DNA of 64,000 nt from Thalassobellus sediminis (GTDB lineage: Bacteria > Bacteroidota > Bacteroidia > Flavobacteriales > Flavobacteriaceae). Location: assembly GCF_044386045.1 (NCBI RefSeq), contig NZ_JBISCD010000040.1, forward strand, positions 620,001-684,000, written 5' to 3'. Both the position numbers and the translations under genes were made by a program. The notes below the pieces were generated by a model. The model was not told the origin of the DNA. It saw only the letters and a program-made list of their open reading frames with translations, and did no database searches. How positions within the stretch are numbered: position 1 is the stretch's first letter; each line of letters starts with the position of its first letter. Positions 33,342 through 43,062 of this stretch are shown here, one piece after another.

Positions 33342-35162
33342 TTTAATAAGTTTTCCTAAATATATTAATTTATATCCCTTCTCGATTTTTTCAATAGCCT
33401 TATTTTGTGATGATATAATTTCAAAAACACCACGCTTATCTTTAACCAATAAAGGAATAATATTTTCATCCTCATTTGTTATTTCAATAAGCTCTTCAAA
33501 ATGCGAACGATCTTTAATTTCTATTTCATTTATTTTAGGAAACTTCTTAGCTACTTTAAAAAGTGTTTCATAATCGTCTGTTTGAGAAAATAAACCCTCT
33601 TTTGGAATCGTGTCAGTGCTAGTCATTTCATCTACACTTATTAGTCTAAAAGCACCATTTTCTCCAAATTGTTTGCTAAATTTATTAATAGCAAATTGAT
33701 TAATATCTTTACTTCCTGTTAAAGCCATTAAAAAACCTACATCATTTAATTCTACATTATCTTCTAAATTCTCAGAATAAATATTTGTATTAATTGCCTC
33801 TAAACCTAGTTTTTTTGCCAATTTAATATTGGTTTGATTACTATCAATCAAAACAACATGTCTGTCATTATCTTCTAAATATTTTCCAATTATTCTTGAA
33901 ACTTGAGAAGCTCCAACAATTAAAATACCTTCAGATTTTTCAAGAAAAACACCTACCATTTTTGCAAATAAACGCGCTGTAGTAGCATTAAGTAAAACGG
34001 TTCCTAAAACAATCATAAAAACTAAAGGTGTAATATATTCTGCACCTTCAACACCTTGTTTAAGAAGTTTACTTCCAAATAATGAAGCAATTCCTGCTGC
34101 TACAATACCACGAGGTCCTACCCAACTAATAAAAAGCTTTTCATTAGCATTTAAATTAGAGCCTGAGGTACTTAAAAAAACAGCTAGAGGCCTAATAACA
34201 AAAACAACAATGGCAAAAAGCACTGCTGTTTTCCATGTGTAAAGAAGCATTAAGTCTTCAATATTAATATTAGCTGCCAATAAAATAAAAAGAATAGAAA
34301 TTAATAAAACACTCAACGATTCTTTAAAATATAATAATTCTTTAATATTCTCTAATTTTCCGTTTCCTAAAACCATACCCATAACCACAACAGCTAAAAG
34401 CCCAGATTCATGAGCAAAAATTTCAGATTCAACAAAAACCAACAATACAGTAGAAAGCGATACTACATTTAATAAATAATGTGGAATCAATTTTTTATTT
34501 ATAGCAAAAGCTAAACCATGTGCAAAAGTAAAACCAAAGGTCGTTCCGAATAAAATAATTTTACCAAACTCAATTAAAGCAGTTTTTGTAAAACCACTAT
34601 CACCTTCAACACTAATAAATTCAAACACCAATACCGCAACCAAGGCACCAATTGGATCAATTAAAATACCTTCCCATTTTAATACGGTTGATATATCTTT
34701 TTTAAGCGGAATATTTCTTAAAATAGGTGTAATTACTGTGGGTCCTGTAACAATTATTAATCCAGAAAACAAAAATGATAACTCCCAACTCAACTCAAAA
34801 ATAAGATACGCAATAATACCTGCTCCAAAAAAAGTAATAGCAGAACCAAGCGTAATTAATTTTGTTATAACTGGTCCAACATTTTCAATTTCAGAACGCT
34901 TTAAAGTTAAACCGCCTTCAAAAAGAATAATACTTATAGCTAGAGACACAAAATAATACAAGCCGTCTCCAGGAAATAAGCCTTTTTCTCCATTCCAAAT
35001 AGGTTCTATCCATTTAGAACCATCATCCGATAAAAATTCTGAAGCTATAGGTCCTACTAATAAACCAATAAGAATTAAAGGTAAAATAGCTGGAATTTTA
35101 AATTTCCATGCAAACCATTGAGCCAATATTCCTAAAATAATTATCCCCGCTAATTCTAACAT
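33339..35162 (-). CDS. CPA1-type cation:proton antiporter with TrkA-N domain
   Basis: A 607-residue inner-membrane protein. About 13 hydrophobic segments fill residues 1-405, with the CPA motifs LFEGGLTLKRSEI, GLIIVTGPTVITPILRNIPLKKD and WVGPRGIVAAGIASLFG. A cytoplasmic Rossmann TrkA-N/RCK-like domain (about 415-530, ILIVGASQVSRIIGKYLEDN) and a short tail follow. The family exchanges Na+ or K+ for protons in pH and salt homeostasis, and the nucleotide-binding domain probably gates it. It lies divergent from the Usp-SulP pair across a 103-base gap. Ion preference cannot be read from the sequence. Confidence 0.88.
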   Translation of the reverse strand: MLELAGIIILGILAQWFAWKFKIPAILPLILIGLLVGPIASEFLSDDGSKWIEPIWNGEKGLFPGDGLYYFVSLAISIILFEGGLTLKRSEIENVGPVITKLITLGSAITFFGAGIIAYLIFELSWELSFLFSGLIIVTGPTVITPILRNIPLKKDISTVLKWEGILIDPIGALVAVLVFEFISVEGDSGFTKTALIEFGKIILFGTTFGFTFAHGLAFAINKKLIPHYLLNVVSLSTVLLVFVESEIFAHESGLLAVVVMGMVLGNGKLENIKELLYFKESLSVLLISILFILLAANINIEDLMLLYTWKTAVLFAIVVFVIRPLAVFLSTSGSNLNANEKLFISWVGPRGIVAAGIASLFGSKLLKQGVEGAEYITPLVFMIVLGTVLLNATTARLFAKMVGVFLEKSEGILIVGASQVSRIIGKYLEDNDRHVVLIDSNQTNIKLAKKLGLEAINTNIYSENLEDNVELNDVGFLMALTGSKDINQFAINKFSKQFGENGAFRLISVDEMTSTDTIPKEGLFSQTDDYETLFKVAKKFPKINEIEIKDRSHFEELIEITNEDENIIPLLVKDKRGVFEIISSQNKAIEKIEKGYKLIYLGKLIK

Positions 35163-35265
35163 ATTTTATTTTCTTTTTAAATTACTAATTTAAGTAAAAA
35201 CAGATGATTTATTTTTTTAAAAAAATACTATCTTACGAACTTACGGAATAATTAATAGCTAAAGA

Positions 35266-36114
35266 GTGACTTTAAAACCTTTTAAAAGTATTGGAATTGG
35301 GATAGCTTATTCTCCCAACTTAAAAGCAAACCTTTTTGAGGCAGCCAGATTATCGGTATTTTTTAATTCGAAATTATTTTTAATACATGTTGGAGGTGCT
35401 TCTGAAGATAAAATAAACATGCTAAAAGTTATTCTTAAATCTTTTGAAAAAGACAAATTAGATTACGAAGTTGTTTTTAAAAAAGGAGACCCTGTTGATG
35501 TCATTTTATCGGTTTCTGAAGAAAAAAACATTGATTTATTAGTTCTTGGAGCCGTTCAACGCGAACGATTTGTAAAGTATTATGTAGGCTCTATTGCTAG
35601 AAAAATTACACGACAAGCAAAATGTTCTATTCTATTATTAATTAAACCTTCTGTAAATCGTGTTGCTTGTGAACATATTGTGGTTAATGGATTAAAAGAC
35701 CCAAAAACAGAACAAACAATAACAACTTCTTTTTATGTTGCAAAGCAACTAAAAGCTAAAAAAATTACAATTGTAGAAGAAATTAATCAGGAGCAAGTTG
35801 CTGTTAAAGTTGATGATGATAAATCTCTTAGAAGAGCCTCTATTATAAAAGAACGTATTAAACTAAGAGAAAACTCTAGAATTAAAGAAATTATAGAGCA
35901 TATTCCTGAAACATATACTAACGATATTATTATAAAATCTCAACCCATATTTGGTAAAAAGGGCTACTCTATTGGTCATTATGCTCAAATTTCTCGAGCC
36001 GATTTATTAGTTATGAATGCGCCTTCAAAAATGACTTTTTGGGATCGCTTATTTCCACATGATATTGAACATATTTTAACCGAACTACCAACTGATGTTT
36101 TAATCTTGCAATGA
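35266..36114 (+). CDS. Universal stress protein, tandem Usp domains
   Basis: A 282-residue protein. The first Usp-like domain (residues 1-130) has IGIAYSPNLKANLFEAARLS, DLLVLGAVQRERFVKYYVGS with a GSIARKI nucleotide-site remnant, and SILLLI. A more diverged second domain runs from about 135 to 282. The family binds ATP or acts as a stress-linked regulator. It starts at GTG; no upstream ATG is in frame. Its last four bases overlap the ATG of the SulP gene (ATGA), so the two are translationally coupled and Usp may regulate or sense the transporter's state. It is divergent from the antiporter. Confidence 0.8.
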   Translation: MTLKPFKSIGIGIAYSPNLKANLFEAARLSVFFNSKLFLIHVGGASEDKINMLKVILKSFEKDKLDYEVVFKKGDPVDVILSVSEEKNIDLLVLGAVQRERFVKYYVGSIARKITRQAKCSILLLIKPSVNRVACEHIVVNGLKDPKTEQTITTSFYVAKQLKAKKITIVEEINQEQVAVKVDDDKSLRRASIIKERIKLRENSRIKEIIEHIPETYTNDIIIKSQPIFGKKGYSIGHYAQISRADLLVMNAPSKMTFWDRLFPHDIEHILTELPTDVLILQ

Positions 36115-38306
36115 GTTCAAAAAAAAATAACATAAAAGACTTTTTTAAAACCTTACCTAAAAACATATTTTCCGGTTTTGTGGTTAGTCTTATTGCCTTA
36201 CCTTTAGGTTTAGGTTTAGCCATGGCTAGTGATGCACCTCCAATAGCAGGTATTATAGCTGCAGTAGTAGGAGGTGTCGTAGTATCTATACTTGGTGGCA
36301 GCCATGTTACTATTGTTGGTCCTGGAAATGGTTTAGTAGGTGTCCTTTTAGTTGCCATAACAACGTTAGGAATAGAAAGTGCCTATGTTGCTATTATGTG
36401 CTCTGGAGTATTACTACTCAGTTTAGGCTTTTTCAGAATGGGTACGCTCGCCGATTTTTTTCCATCATCTGCAATTCAAGGGATGTTAGCAGCTATCGGG
36501 CTTATTATTTTAGGTAAACAATTTCATATTATGTTTGCTCATAAAATAAAACGAAACGATACTATAGATTATCTTTTTGAAATTCCCTATACAATTAATG
36601 ATGCCATTCATTACGAAAACAAAGGTTTAATTTATGCAGCTCTAGCAGGTATTTTAAGTTTAACTATCATGCTTTTTTACTCAAAAATTAGAAATAAATA
36701 TTTACAATTGATACCTGCGCCTATGTGGATTGTTATTCTGTCTATTGGGTTTAGTTACTATTTTGAATTTGGTTTACACGAACCTAACCCTATTGATAAT
36801 GAATATATGATTTCTGGTATTCCAAGCATTCAAACCATCATAGCTGATATACCTCGCCCAAATTTTAGTGGTATTTGGAACCTATCTTTTTGGAGTAGTG
36901 TATTAGCACTTACACTTATTTCAAGTATAGAGTCTCTATTAAGTATTAAAGCTGTAGATAAATTAGACCCTGAAAAAAGACGTTCTAATGTTAACAAAGA
37001 TTTAAAAGCATTAGGAATAGCAACCATTGGTAGTGGTCTTTTAGGAGGTTTAAATGTTGTAACTGTTATTGCACGCAGCTCGGTAAATGTTAACAATGGT
37101 GCTAGCAATAGGTCTGCAAACTTTTTTCACGCCTTATTTTTAGTGTTATTTATTGTGTTATTTAGTACTCAATTAACTAGAATTCCATTACCTGCTTTAA
37201 TGGCTATATTAGTATACACTGGCTACAAGCTGGCATCTCCTAAAATTATCACTAAAATATTTTCTATAGGAAAAGAGCAACTTATTATTTTCTTTGCCAC
37301 CTTAATTATTACTCTAAAAGTAGGATTAATTACGGGTATAATTGCAGGTGTTGTTACAACCTTAATTATTCATATAATAATCAATAAAAGTGTTGGTTTA
37401 TTTTTAAGAAACCTATTGAAGCCTAATGTTTTAATGTACAAAGAAGCAGAAGATCAAAACAATTTATACGTAAGTGTAAAACACTTTTGTAGCTTTTTAA
37501 ATTATTACAAACTTAAAAAACAATTAGATGCTGTACCAGAAGACCAAGATGTTATTGTTGATTTTTCACTATGTGAATTTGTAGATCATACCGTGATGGA
37601 AAATATGCACAGTTATCAAGAGTTATTTAATAAACGTGGTGGTAATTTTGATGTTATTGGTTTAGATATGCATGATACCGATTCTAAACACCCCTTTGCT
37701 TTAAGACGCATGCTTCCGGTACCAAAAATTATAAAAAACAATTTAACAAGACGTCAAACTAGTATGGAAAACTTGGCTAAAGGGTATCACTACAACTACT
37801 CTTCTAAAAAAATAAAAGAAGTCAATTTTTTAAACAATTTTTTATTTTTCAAGACAAAACACGTCAACCATATTTATAATAAACTTTCACATGAAGACAA
37901 AGCCATCAAATTATTTGATATTGAATTTTCTGAAGGCGAATTTATAGCGAAAGAAGTAATTAGAAAAACCATGCTTCATATAAATTTAGAGCATATTATC
38001 CCAGAATTCACATTAGATAAAGAAGGGTTCTTAGAAAAGGTATCTGCCTTTGCAGGCTTTAAAGACATCAATATTAAAAACCATGACGATTTCTCTCATC
38101 GTTTTCATTTATTAGGAGATAATGAAAAAGCGATTAGTAATTTTTTTAATGATGATGTTACACATTTTTTTGAGAGTAACCCCTATTACCACGTAGAATC
38201 TAATGGAAAAGCATTACTCATTTTCGGAAAAGAACGCTTATCGAGTATAAAAGAAATTAAAGCTCTATTCGACTATGGAAAACGTTTAAAAGAAGTAATA
38301 AACTAA
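36111..38306 (+). CDS. SulP-family anion transporter with STAS domain and extended C-terminus
   Basis: A 731-residue membrane protein. The SulP transmembrane part (about residues 10-430) has GFVVSLIALPLGLGLAMASD, a glycine-rich VGPGNGLVG and about 12 hydrophobic segments. A STAS domain (about 450-555, DVIVDFSLCEFVDHTVMENM) and roughly 170 further residues not typical of SulP follow. In marine Bacteroidota these proteins are often bicarbonate or sulfate importers; the substrate is not decided here. It overlaps the Usp gene by four bases. No carbonic anhydrase is adjacent, although such fusions or neighbours are common in this family. Confidence 0.85.
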   Translation: MSSKKNNIKDFFKTLPKNIFSGFVVSLIALPLGLGLAMASDAPPIAGIIAAVVGGVVVSILGGSHVTIVGPGNGLVGVLLVAITTLGIESAYVAIMCSGVLLLSLGFFRMGTLADFFPSSAIQGMLAAIGLIILGKQFHIMFAHKIKRNDTIDYLFEIPYTINDAIHYENKGLIYAALAGILSLTIMLFYSKIRNKYLQLIPAPMWIVILSIGFSYYFEFGLHEPNPIDNEYMISGIPSIQTIIADIPRPNFSGIWNLSFWSSVLALTLISSIESLLSIKAVDKLDPEKRRSNVNKDLKALGIATIGSGLLGGLNVVTVIARSSVNVNNGASNRSANFFHALFLVLFIVLFSTQLTRIPLPALMAILVYTGYKLASPKIITKIFSIGKEQLIIFFATLIITLKVGLITGIIAGVVTTLIIHIIINKSVGLFLRNLLKPNVLMYKEAEDQNNLYVSVKHFCSFLNYYKLKKQLDAVPEDQDVIVDFSLCEFVDHTVMENMHSYQELFNKRGGNFDVIGLDMHDTDSKHPFALRRMLPVPKIIKNNLTRRQTSMENLAKGYHYNYSSKKIKEVNFLNNFLFFKTKHVNHIYNKLSHEDKAIKLFDIEFSEGEFIAKEVIRKTMLHINLEHIIPEFTLDKEGFLEKVSAFAGFKDINIKNHDDFSHRFHLLGDNEKAISNFFNDDVTHFFESNPYYHVESNGKALLIFGKERLSSIKEIKALFDYGKRLKEVIN

Positions 38307-38461
38307 ATTTTTAAAACGCTTTCAATTTATAACATAAAACGAATAATTAAGACATAAATATTACGGTTTAACCTCAATAAGCAACAAATTTTATGTTTTA
38401 TTCTTAATATATTCTTAACATTTATAACCATTAACAATAGTTTTATTAATTTTACGATTAT

Positions 38462-39322
38462 ATGAATTTATACCCAATAAATGCTGGTAACTTTAAGCTC
38501 GATGGCGGTGCTATGTTTGGTGTTGTTCCAAAATCTTTATGGCAACGCACCAACCCTGCAGATACTAATAATATGATTAATTTAACATCTAGGTGCTTAC
38601 TTATTGAAGATGGTAATAGGCTTACATTAATTGATAATGGTATGGGTAATAAACAATCAGATAAATTTTTTAATTATTACTTTCCTTGGGGTGATTTTAA
38701 TTTAGATAGTTCTTTAAAAAAACAAGGGTTTCATAGTGATGATATTACAGACGTTTTTCTAACACATTTACATTTTGATCATTGCGGAGGAAGTATTCAA
38801 TGGAATAAAGATAAAACAGGTTACGAATCCGCTTTTAAAAATGCTACGTTTTGGAGTAATAAAGATCATTGGCAATGGGCAACACAACCCAATAGAAGAG
38901 AAAAAGCATCTTTTTTAAAAGAAAACATTCTACCTATGGAAGAAAGCGGTCAGTTAAAATTTACATCTTTACCTAAAGATGATTTGCAAAAAAAATCTGA
39001 ACTAGATTTCGATATCTTTTTTGCCGATGGACATACCGAAAAACAAATGATTCCTATGATACATTACAATGGAAAAACCATTTGTTTTATGGCAGATTTA
39101 CTACCAACAGTTGGACATTTACCGCTTCCTTTTATCATGGGATACGACACCAGACCATTATTAACGCTTAGCGAAAAAGAAAAATTCCTGAATATGGCAG
39201 CAGATAATAACTATTATTTGTTTTTAGAACATGATGCTCATAACGAAATTATTACAGTGACTAAAACTGAAAAAGGGGTCAGATTAAAAAAAACCTTTTC
39301 AACTCAAGAAATATTTAATTAA
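38462..39322 (+). CDS. Metallo-beta-lactamase-fold hydrolase
   Basis: A 286-residue protein with the zinc motif THLHFDHCGG (about residues 100-109) and later ligands: the histidine in FADGHTEKQ, the aspartate in CFMADLLPTVGH and the histidine in LEHDAHNE. There is no signal peptide, so it is cytoplasmic. It resembles the quorum-quenching lactonase/YtnP branch of the fold, but that branch assignment is only a similarity and the substrate is unknown. It stands alone between the SulP gene (155 bases) and the S8 protease (28 bases), and could share a transcript with the latter. Confidence 0.82.
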   Translation: MNLYPINAGNFKLDGGAMFGVVPKSLWQRTNPADTNNMINLTSRCLLIEDGNRLTLIDNGMGNKQSDKFFNYYFPWGDFNLDSSLKKQGFHSDDITDVFLTHLHFDHCGGSIQWNKDKTGYESAFKNATFWSNKDHWQWATQPNRREKASFLKENILPMEESGQLKFTSLPKDDLQKKSELDFDIFFADGHTEKQMIPMIHYNGKTICFMADLLPTVGHLPLPFIMGYDTRPLLTLSEKEKFLNMAADNNYYLFLEHDAHNEIITVTKTEKGVRLKKTFSTQEIFN

Positions 39323-39350
39323 AAAAATAGACTAACTCAAATATTAATAA

Positions 39351-40961
39351 ATGAAAACAATTAAATTTTTATCAATTTCAGTACTTGCTACTGCTTTATT
39401 TTATGGCTGTGGTGGTACGGCTGATATTCTATCAACACCTGTTGAAAACATAGACACGTCACCATTAAAAGTAACCGAATTAACCGAAAATGAAAAACAT
39501 ACTTGGGGACACTTAGATTTAATAAAAGATACTATTCCTGGAATGAGTGTTGATAAAGCTTATACAGATATCATTAAAAATAGAAAGGGAAAAAAAGTTA
39601 TTGTTGCCGTAATTGATACTGGAATTGATATCGATCATGAAGATTTAAATGATGTTATATGGACTAATAAAAAAGAAATTGCTAACAACGGAAAAGATGA
39701 TGATAATAACGGTTATATTGATGATATACACGGTTGGAATTTTTTAGGTGATGGCTATAACGAACAATTAGAATTTGTACGCATTCTTGCTTCTGGAGAT
39801 ACTAGTAACCCTGAATATTCTAGAGCTCAAGCAGAATACGATAAAGAATACCAAAAATACACTGGTTATAAAACTAATTATGAACAAATTTTTCAGCAAA
39901 TTAAAAGTGCCGATGATGTTCTTACAAAACATTTAGGTAAATCAGATTATACAAAAGCAGAAGTAAATGCTATTAAAACAGATGATGAAGCACTTACTCA
40001 AGCCATCCAAGTTGCTAAATATATGTACAGCAATGATATGGATTCTTTAAGTGATGCGAAAAAAGAAATAGAAAAAGGTTTAGAAAGTATAAATGACCGT
40101 TTAAATTATAACCTAAACAAAACCTTTAAAGGACGTGTCAATGGTGATAATCCAGACGATATATCAACCAAATTTTACGGAAATGGAAACATAAAACCTA
40201 TTAAGAAATCTGAAAGCCATGGAACACATGTTGCTGGTATTATTGCTGCAGAACGCAATAATGGAAAAGGAGCAAATGGTGTTGCAAACAATGTTGAGAT
40301 TATGAGTATTAGAGCAGTTCCAAATGGTGATGAATATGATAAAGACATTGCTTTTGCTATTAGATATGCTGTTGATAATGGAGCAAAAGTAATTAACGGA
40401 AGTTTTGGTAAATACTATTCTCCTCATAGCGATTGGGTTCGAGAAGCTATTACTTATGCAGGAGAAAATGATGTGCTTTTTATTAATGCTGCCGGAAATG
40501 AAGGAGAAAACATAGATACTATAAATGTATACCCAAATGACTCTGTTGGTGTAGGTCCAGAAGTTTCAAATACATTTATAACGGTAGGTGCTTTAGAACC
40601 TAAATACGGCTCTAATATGATAGCTGGTTTTTCAAATTATGGTAAAGTAAATGTTGATGTTTTTGCACCAGGAGCAAAAGTATATTCTACAACACCAGAA
40701 AATGAATACGACACAAAAGGAGGCACTTCTATGGCTGCACCAGCAGTAGCAGGTGTTGCTGCTTTAATTCGTTCATATTTCCCTAAATTAAGTGCTGCTC
40801 AAGTAAAACAAATTATACTAAACTCTGGTCTAGCTATTAATACAAAAGTAATTGTTGGTGGAGATACAAATGATGTAAAACCGTTTGGAGATTTAGTAAA
40901 ATCGTCTAAAATGGTTAATGCTTATAATGCTTTAATAATGGCAGCTAAAATAGCTAATTAA
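39351..40961 (+). CDS. S8 subtilase-type serine peptidase, lipoprotein
   Basis: A 536-residue protein with lipoprotein signal FYGCGG (Cys20 lipidation), so it sits in the outer or inner membrane facing the periplasm or outside. Catalytic residues are Asp89 (AVIDTGID), His290 (SHGTHVAG) and Ser460 (GGTSMAAPAVAG). The Asp-His spacing is about 200 residues, much longer than in classical subtilisins. The extra stretch (about 130-260) is helical and charged, beginning with an Asp-rich DDDNNGYIDDIHGW loop that may bind calcium. No prodomain or C-terminal secretion tag is visible. A strong terminator follows. Confidence 0.9.
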   Translation: MKTIKFLSISVLATALFYGCGGTADILSTPVENIDTSPLKVTELTENEKHTWGHLDLIKDTIPGMSVDKAYTDIIKNRKGKKVIVAVIDTGIDIDHEDLNDVIWTNKKEIANNGKDDDNNGYIDDIHGWNFLGDGYNEQLEFVRILASGDTSNPEYSRAQAEYDKEYQKYTGYKTNYEQIFQQIKSADDVLTKHLGKSDYTKAEVNAIKTDDEALTQAIQVAKYMYSNDMDSLSDAKKEIEKGLESINDRLNYNLNKTFKGRVNGDNPDDISTKFYGNGNIKPIKKSESHGTHVAGIIAAERNNGKGANGVANNVEIMSIRAVPNGDEYDKDIAFAIRYAVDNGAKVINGSFGKYYSPHSDWVREAITYAGENDVLFINAAGNEGENIDTINVYPNDSVGVGPEVSNTFITVGALEPKYGSNMIAGFSNYGKVNVDVFAPGAKVYSTTPENEYDTKGGTSMAAPAVAGVAALIRSYFPKLSAAQVKQIILNSGLAINTKVIVGGDTNDVKPFGDLVKSSKMVNAYNALIMAAKIAN

Positions 40962-40978
40962 AAAACTTATTTTATAAT

Positions 40979-41006
40979 AAAAAAGAGGCTCTCAAGCCTC
41001 TTTTTA
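40979..41006 (+). terminator. Rho-independent terminator of the S8 protease gene
   Basis: AAAGAGGCT and AGCCTCTTT form a perfect 9-bp stem (40982-40990 with 40995-41003) around CTCA and are followed by further T. It lies 18 bases after the stop codon. Confidence 0.9.
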
Positions 41007-41019
41007 AATTTCAAATACT

Positions 41020-42879
41020 ATGAAACATTTATTCATTTCTATTTTAGGTTTACTTGTTTTCTCCTCTTGTAATAGTACTAAAGAAATAATATCTACACCA
41101 TCAACTCCTTTAACTCCTGTGACTCCAATGGCATCTCATGCTAAGGCAACGTCTACTTATTGGCAACAACATGTTGATTATAAAATGGAGATTGATATGA
41201 ATGTAAATACGTATCAATATAAAGGAAAACAAACTTTAGTATACACCAATAATTCCCCCGATGTATTAAACCGCGTATATTACCATTTATACATTAACGC
41301 ATTTCAACCAGGTAGTGAAATGGATGTCCGTTCTCTTACTATTGCAGATCCAGATTCAAGAGTTGGTAATCGCATTAGTAAACTTAAACCTGATGAAATT
41401 GGATATATAAAAGTAAACGCATTAAATCAAAATGGTACAGCCTTAAAATACGAAACAATTGGCACCGTTTTAGAAGTAGATTTAGCAAAACCTATACAAC
41501 CAGGAGAAAGCGTCACTTTTAACATGGATTTTGATGCGCAAGTTCCTTTACAAATACGTCGTTCAGGAAGAAATAATAAAGAAGGCATTGCCTTATCAAT
41601 GGCACAATGGTACCCAAAGCTAGCAGAATATGATTTTGAAGGTTGGCATGCCGACCCATATATAGGGCGAGAATTTCATGGTGTTTGGGGCAATTTTGAT
41701 GTAAAATTAACTATTGATAAAGATTATGTTGTTGGTGGTACTGGCTATCTTCAAAACCCAAACGAAATAGGATATGGTTACGAAACTGGAATTGTAAAAA
41801 AACCAAAAGGCAATAAACTTACATGGCATTTTGTAGCACCAAATGTGCATGATTTTACGTGGGCTGCCGATCCAGATTATATTCATGATACCATGCAGGT
41901 ACCAAACGGTCCACTACTTCACTTTTTATACAAAAGTACTATGCCAAATCAAAAGCTTAAAAACTGGAAAAACTTGCAACCAAAAGCTGTAGAATTAATG
42001 CAGTTCTATAGCAATAATGTTGGCCAGTATCCATATAAACAATATTCGGTAATTCAAGGTGGAGATGGAGGAATGGAATATGGCATGTGTACACTAATTT
42101 TAGGAGAAGGAACTTTTGAAGGTTTATTTGGTGTAACGGCACACGAAATGGGACACTCTTGGTTTCAATTTATTTTAGCAAATAACGAAGCTAAACACTC
42201 ATGGTTGGATGAAGGTTTTACAGAATATATTTGCACACTTGCTGAAAGCCAAATTTATAATAAAGATTTTACAAACCTATCAAAACGTATTTATGATGTT
42301 TATACTTATTTAGCAAAATCTGGAAAAGAACAGCCACAATCAACACATTCAGATAGGTACAACTATAATCAATCATATTCGATATCTGCTTATTATAAAG
42401 GTTATTTATTTTTAAATCAATTAGCCTATGTTATTGGTAAGGATAATCAAGAAAAAACCATAAAACAATATTTCAACGACTTTGCTTTTAAACATCCAAG
42501 ACCAATAGATTTTATTAGAACCGCAGAAAAAATCTCTGGATTAGAATTAGATTGGTATTTAATGGATTGGACACAAACCACAAATACTATTGATTATGGA
42601 GTAAAAACCGTTGAAGATAATACTGTAACTCTAGAACGTATTGGCATCATGCCAATGCCTATAGATTTAACCGTTACTTATACCGATGGTACAAGCGAAG
42701 ATTTTTATATTCCATTACAAATGATGCGTGGCGAAAAACCAACCTCAGCAACCATTATAAAAGACTGGGCTTGGGCTTATCCAAGCTACACATTTAAAAC
42801 TTCAAAAAATGTAAAATCTGTACAAATTGATCCTAAAGAAATGATGGCTGATATAGATAAAAGTAATAACAAAAAGTAA
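41020..42879 (+). CDS. M1-family zinc metallopeptidase, lipoprotein
   Basis: A 619-residue protein with lipoprotein signal FSSCNS (Cys17). The M1 layout is an N-terminal beta-saddle (residues 45-260), then the catalytic domain. This has substrate motif GGMEYGMCT, zinc ligands His375 and His379 in HEMGH, and Glu398 in WLDEGFTEY. A C-terminal beta domain follows (VDLTVTYTDG-like: IDLTVTYTDGTSEDFYIP). It is an aminopeptidase acting outside the cytoplasm. It resembles the shorter M1 peptidases of Bacteroidota that lack the final ERAP-like helical domain. It is flanked by terminators on both sides and is therefore monocistronic. Confidence 0.92.
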   Translation: MKHLFISILGLLVFSSCNSTKEIISTPSTPLTPVTPMASHAKATSTYWQQHVDYKMEIDMNVNTYQYKGKQTLVYTNNSPDVLNRVYYHLYINAFQPGSEMDVRSLTIADPDSRVGNRISKLKPDEIGYIKVNALNQNGTALKYETIGTVLEVDLAKPIQPGESVTFNMDFDAQVPLQIRRSGRNNKEGIALSMAQWYPKLAEYDFEGWHADPYIGREFHGVWGNFDVKLTIDKDYVVGGTGYLQNPNEIGYGYETGIVKKPKGNKLTWHFVAPNVHDFTWAADPDYIHDTMQVPNGPLLHFLYKSTMPNQKLKNWKNLQPKAVELMQFYSNNVGQYPYKQYSVIQGGDGGMEYGMCTLILGEGTFEGLFGVTAHEMGHSWFQFILANNEAKHSWLDEGFTEYICTLAESQIYNKDFTNLSKRIYDVYTYLAKSGKEQPQSTHSDRYNYNQSYSISAYYKGYLFLNQLAYVIGKDNQEKTIKQYFNDFAFKHPRPIDFIRTAEKISGLELDWYLMDWTQTTNTIDYGVKTVEDNTVTLERIGIMPMPIDLTVTYTDGTSEDFYIPLQMMRGEKPTSATIIKDWAWAYPSYTFKTSKNVKSVQIDPKEMMADIDKSNNKK

Positions 42880-42890
42880 TATAACTTAAA

Positions 42891-42938
42891 AATAAAAAAT
42901 AGTGGCTTGTTGTAATAAACAAGCCACTATTTTTTTTA
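42891..42938 (+). terminator. Rho-independent terminator of the M1 peptidase gene
   Basis: ATAGTGGCTTGTT and AACAAGCCACTAT form a perfect 13-bp stem (42899-42911 with 42918-42930), followed by eight T. The A-run on the left makes it potentially bidirectional. Confidence 0.9.
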
Positions 42939-42958
42939 AGAATCTACACTAAACATAC

Positions 42959-43030
42959 TTTTTTTGCGCAATCGATTGTTTTTTTCTTTTGTTTTCTTTT
43001 TTGTTTGCTTTTATTTTTCTTTATTTACGT
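42959..43030 (+). promoter_or_regulatory. Pyrimidine-rich tract and ATCGAT palindrome upstream of the accessory cluster
   Basis: The 180 bases before the first accessory gene contain CAATCGATTG (42969-42978), a perfect palindrome. About 50 bases of almost pure T/C/G follow on the plus strand (tttttcttttgttttc-like), then AT-rich DNA to the ATG at 43063. No convincing TAnnTTTG box is visible, so the cluster's promoter may need an activator. Confidence 0.35.
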
Positions 43031-43062
43031 TTAATAATGAAATTTAATTTGTAAAAACAGCC

